The position numbers and the translations under genes were made by a program. This document shows, piece by piece, positions 63,567-64,000 of a stretch of DNA of 64,000 nucleotides. The first letter of the stretch is position 1; every line of letters starts with the position of its first letter. The stretch comes from Ectopseudomonas alcaliphila (GTDB lineage Bacteria; Pseudomonadota; Gammaproteobacteria; Pseudomonadales; Pseudomonadaceae): positions 1,302,001-1,366,000 of the forward strand of contig NZ_FNAE01000001.1 in the NCBI RefSeq assembly GCF_900101755.1. Reading direction: 5' to 3'. Under the pieces are notes generated by a model. The model had not been told where the DNA came from. It was given only the letters and a program-made list of their open reading frames with translations, and searched no databases.

Positions 63567-64000
63567 TCAGGGCCCTACGCTGAATTCCAGACGAGCGGTC
63601 TGACCACCTTCGTCGAGCACGCTCAGTTGATGCCTGCCGCTGTCGAAGACATGGTTGAAGGGCGCATCCAGCGCAGTGTCACCAAGCGGCCGGCCATCGA
63701 GGAACCACCAGCGCCGGCCACTGCCGCCCAGTGCCGACAGGCTGAGCCTTAGTGGTTCGTGACTGCCCTGCGGCCGACGCAAACGATCGCCATTGCGTAC
63801 GCCGACAATGGAAAGCGGTGCCACCTGATTGCTACGGGGTGGCGGGCAGCTTGGATCGACGCTCGGCAAACGTGCCGCGCGCCGTTCACGACGTGGCAGC
63901 CAGGGCTCCAATGGAGCCGGCCACAGGGCCAGCTCCCGCGTCTCGGCCCCCGCGCAACCGGGCCCGACACGGTGTCCTTCGGCATTGACCCAATAACGCT
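63567..64000 (-). CDS. pbpC: Penicillin-binding protein 1C, C-terminal part (cut by window edge)
   Basis: The last ~144 codons of a bifunctional PBP1C-type enzyme are present; the rest lies beyond 64000. The text RYWVNAEGHRVGPGC, a basic linker and the beta-rich tail (ISIVGVRNGD-like, WWFLDGRPLG, HQLSVLDEGGQTARLEF) match the PBP1C C-terminal domain. It does not carry the catalytic Ser domain. The stop is at 63569-63567. Confidence 0.82.
   Translation of the reverse strand, partial: RYWVNAEGHRVGPGCAGAETRELALWPAPLEPWLPRRERRAARLPSVDPSCPPPRSNQVAPLSIVGVRNGDRLRRPQGSHEPLRLSLSALGGSGRRWWFLDGRPLGDTALDAPFNHVFDSGRHQLSVLDEGGQTARLEFSVGP

Noticed and set aside
1..64000. CRISPR array or complete insertion sequence
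   Set aside because: No regularly spaced direct repeats and no transposase gene were found. The repeats present are scattered palindromes.

Overview
The window is about 64 kb of chromosome from a Pseudomonas species of the P. aeruginosa / P. mendocina type. The evidence is high GC with dense operons, the order chemoreceptor-ampE-ampD-DUF1631-nadC-pilin-pilB-pilC-pilD-coaE-yacG, a morA-glyA pair, mapZ, cioAB, sigma-54 and sigma-28 promoters, ANR boxes, and many extragenic palindromes. Gene names rest on motif and sequence recognition from memory; no database search was run.

Layout. 1-6.9 kb: a chemoreceptor cut by the window edge, ampE-ampD (cell-wall recycling), a large DUF1631 protein and nadC. 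6.9-15.7 kb: the type IV pilus locus, with two type IVa pilin genes (6927-7361 and 11252-11725). Each is preceded by a good sigma-54 promoter. Between them lie a membrane-bound spermidine-synthase-like protein and about 0.7 kb of unassigned DNA. The plus-strand pilBCD operon follows, but pilB carries a one-base frameshift in a run of eight C. 15.9-20.8 kb: coaE, yacG, small genes, a CbiM-like permease, DUF1780, MOSC, DUF3094 and a type II NADH dehydrogenase. 21.1-21.3 kb: a tRNA-Asn-Pro-Lys operon.

21.5-33.3 kb is rich in c-di-GMP functions: a second DUF1631 protein, a PilZ protein, ettA, the GGDEF-EAL regulator morA, glyA, a DUF3015 protein and mapZ. 33.2-39.4 kb: a 48-aa protein, radA, a GNAT, two YdcH-like proteins with an ANR box, a CNNM-type protein, a ferredoxin-NADP reductase and rlmG.

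39.5-45.1 kb is an overlapping minus-strand unit: LacI regulator, binding protein, two permeases, ATPase and metallophosphodiesterase, with a palindromic candidate operator before the regulator. A RelE/ParE-type toxin-antitoxin module follows, then a TldD/TldE-like protease pair, then cioA-cioB-DUF2474 with an ANR box.

51.6-57.9 kb: thiolase, 3-oxoacyl reductase, AraC regulator and MaoC hydratase (acyl-CoA metabolism), then a MazG-like protein and cmoM. 58-64 kb: two DUF4136 lipoproteins, a PA4794-like GNAT, a YdcZ-like transporter, a diguanylate cyclase, a chemoreceptor with a near-perfect sigma-28 promoter, and the 3' end of pbpC. Surface motility, chemotaxis, c-di-GMP control and adaptation to low oxygen are the recurring themes.
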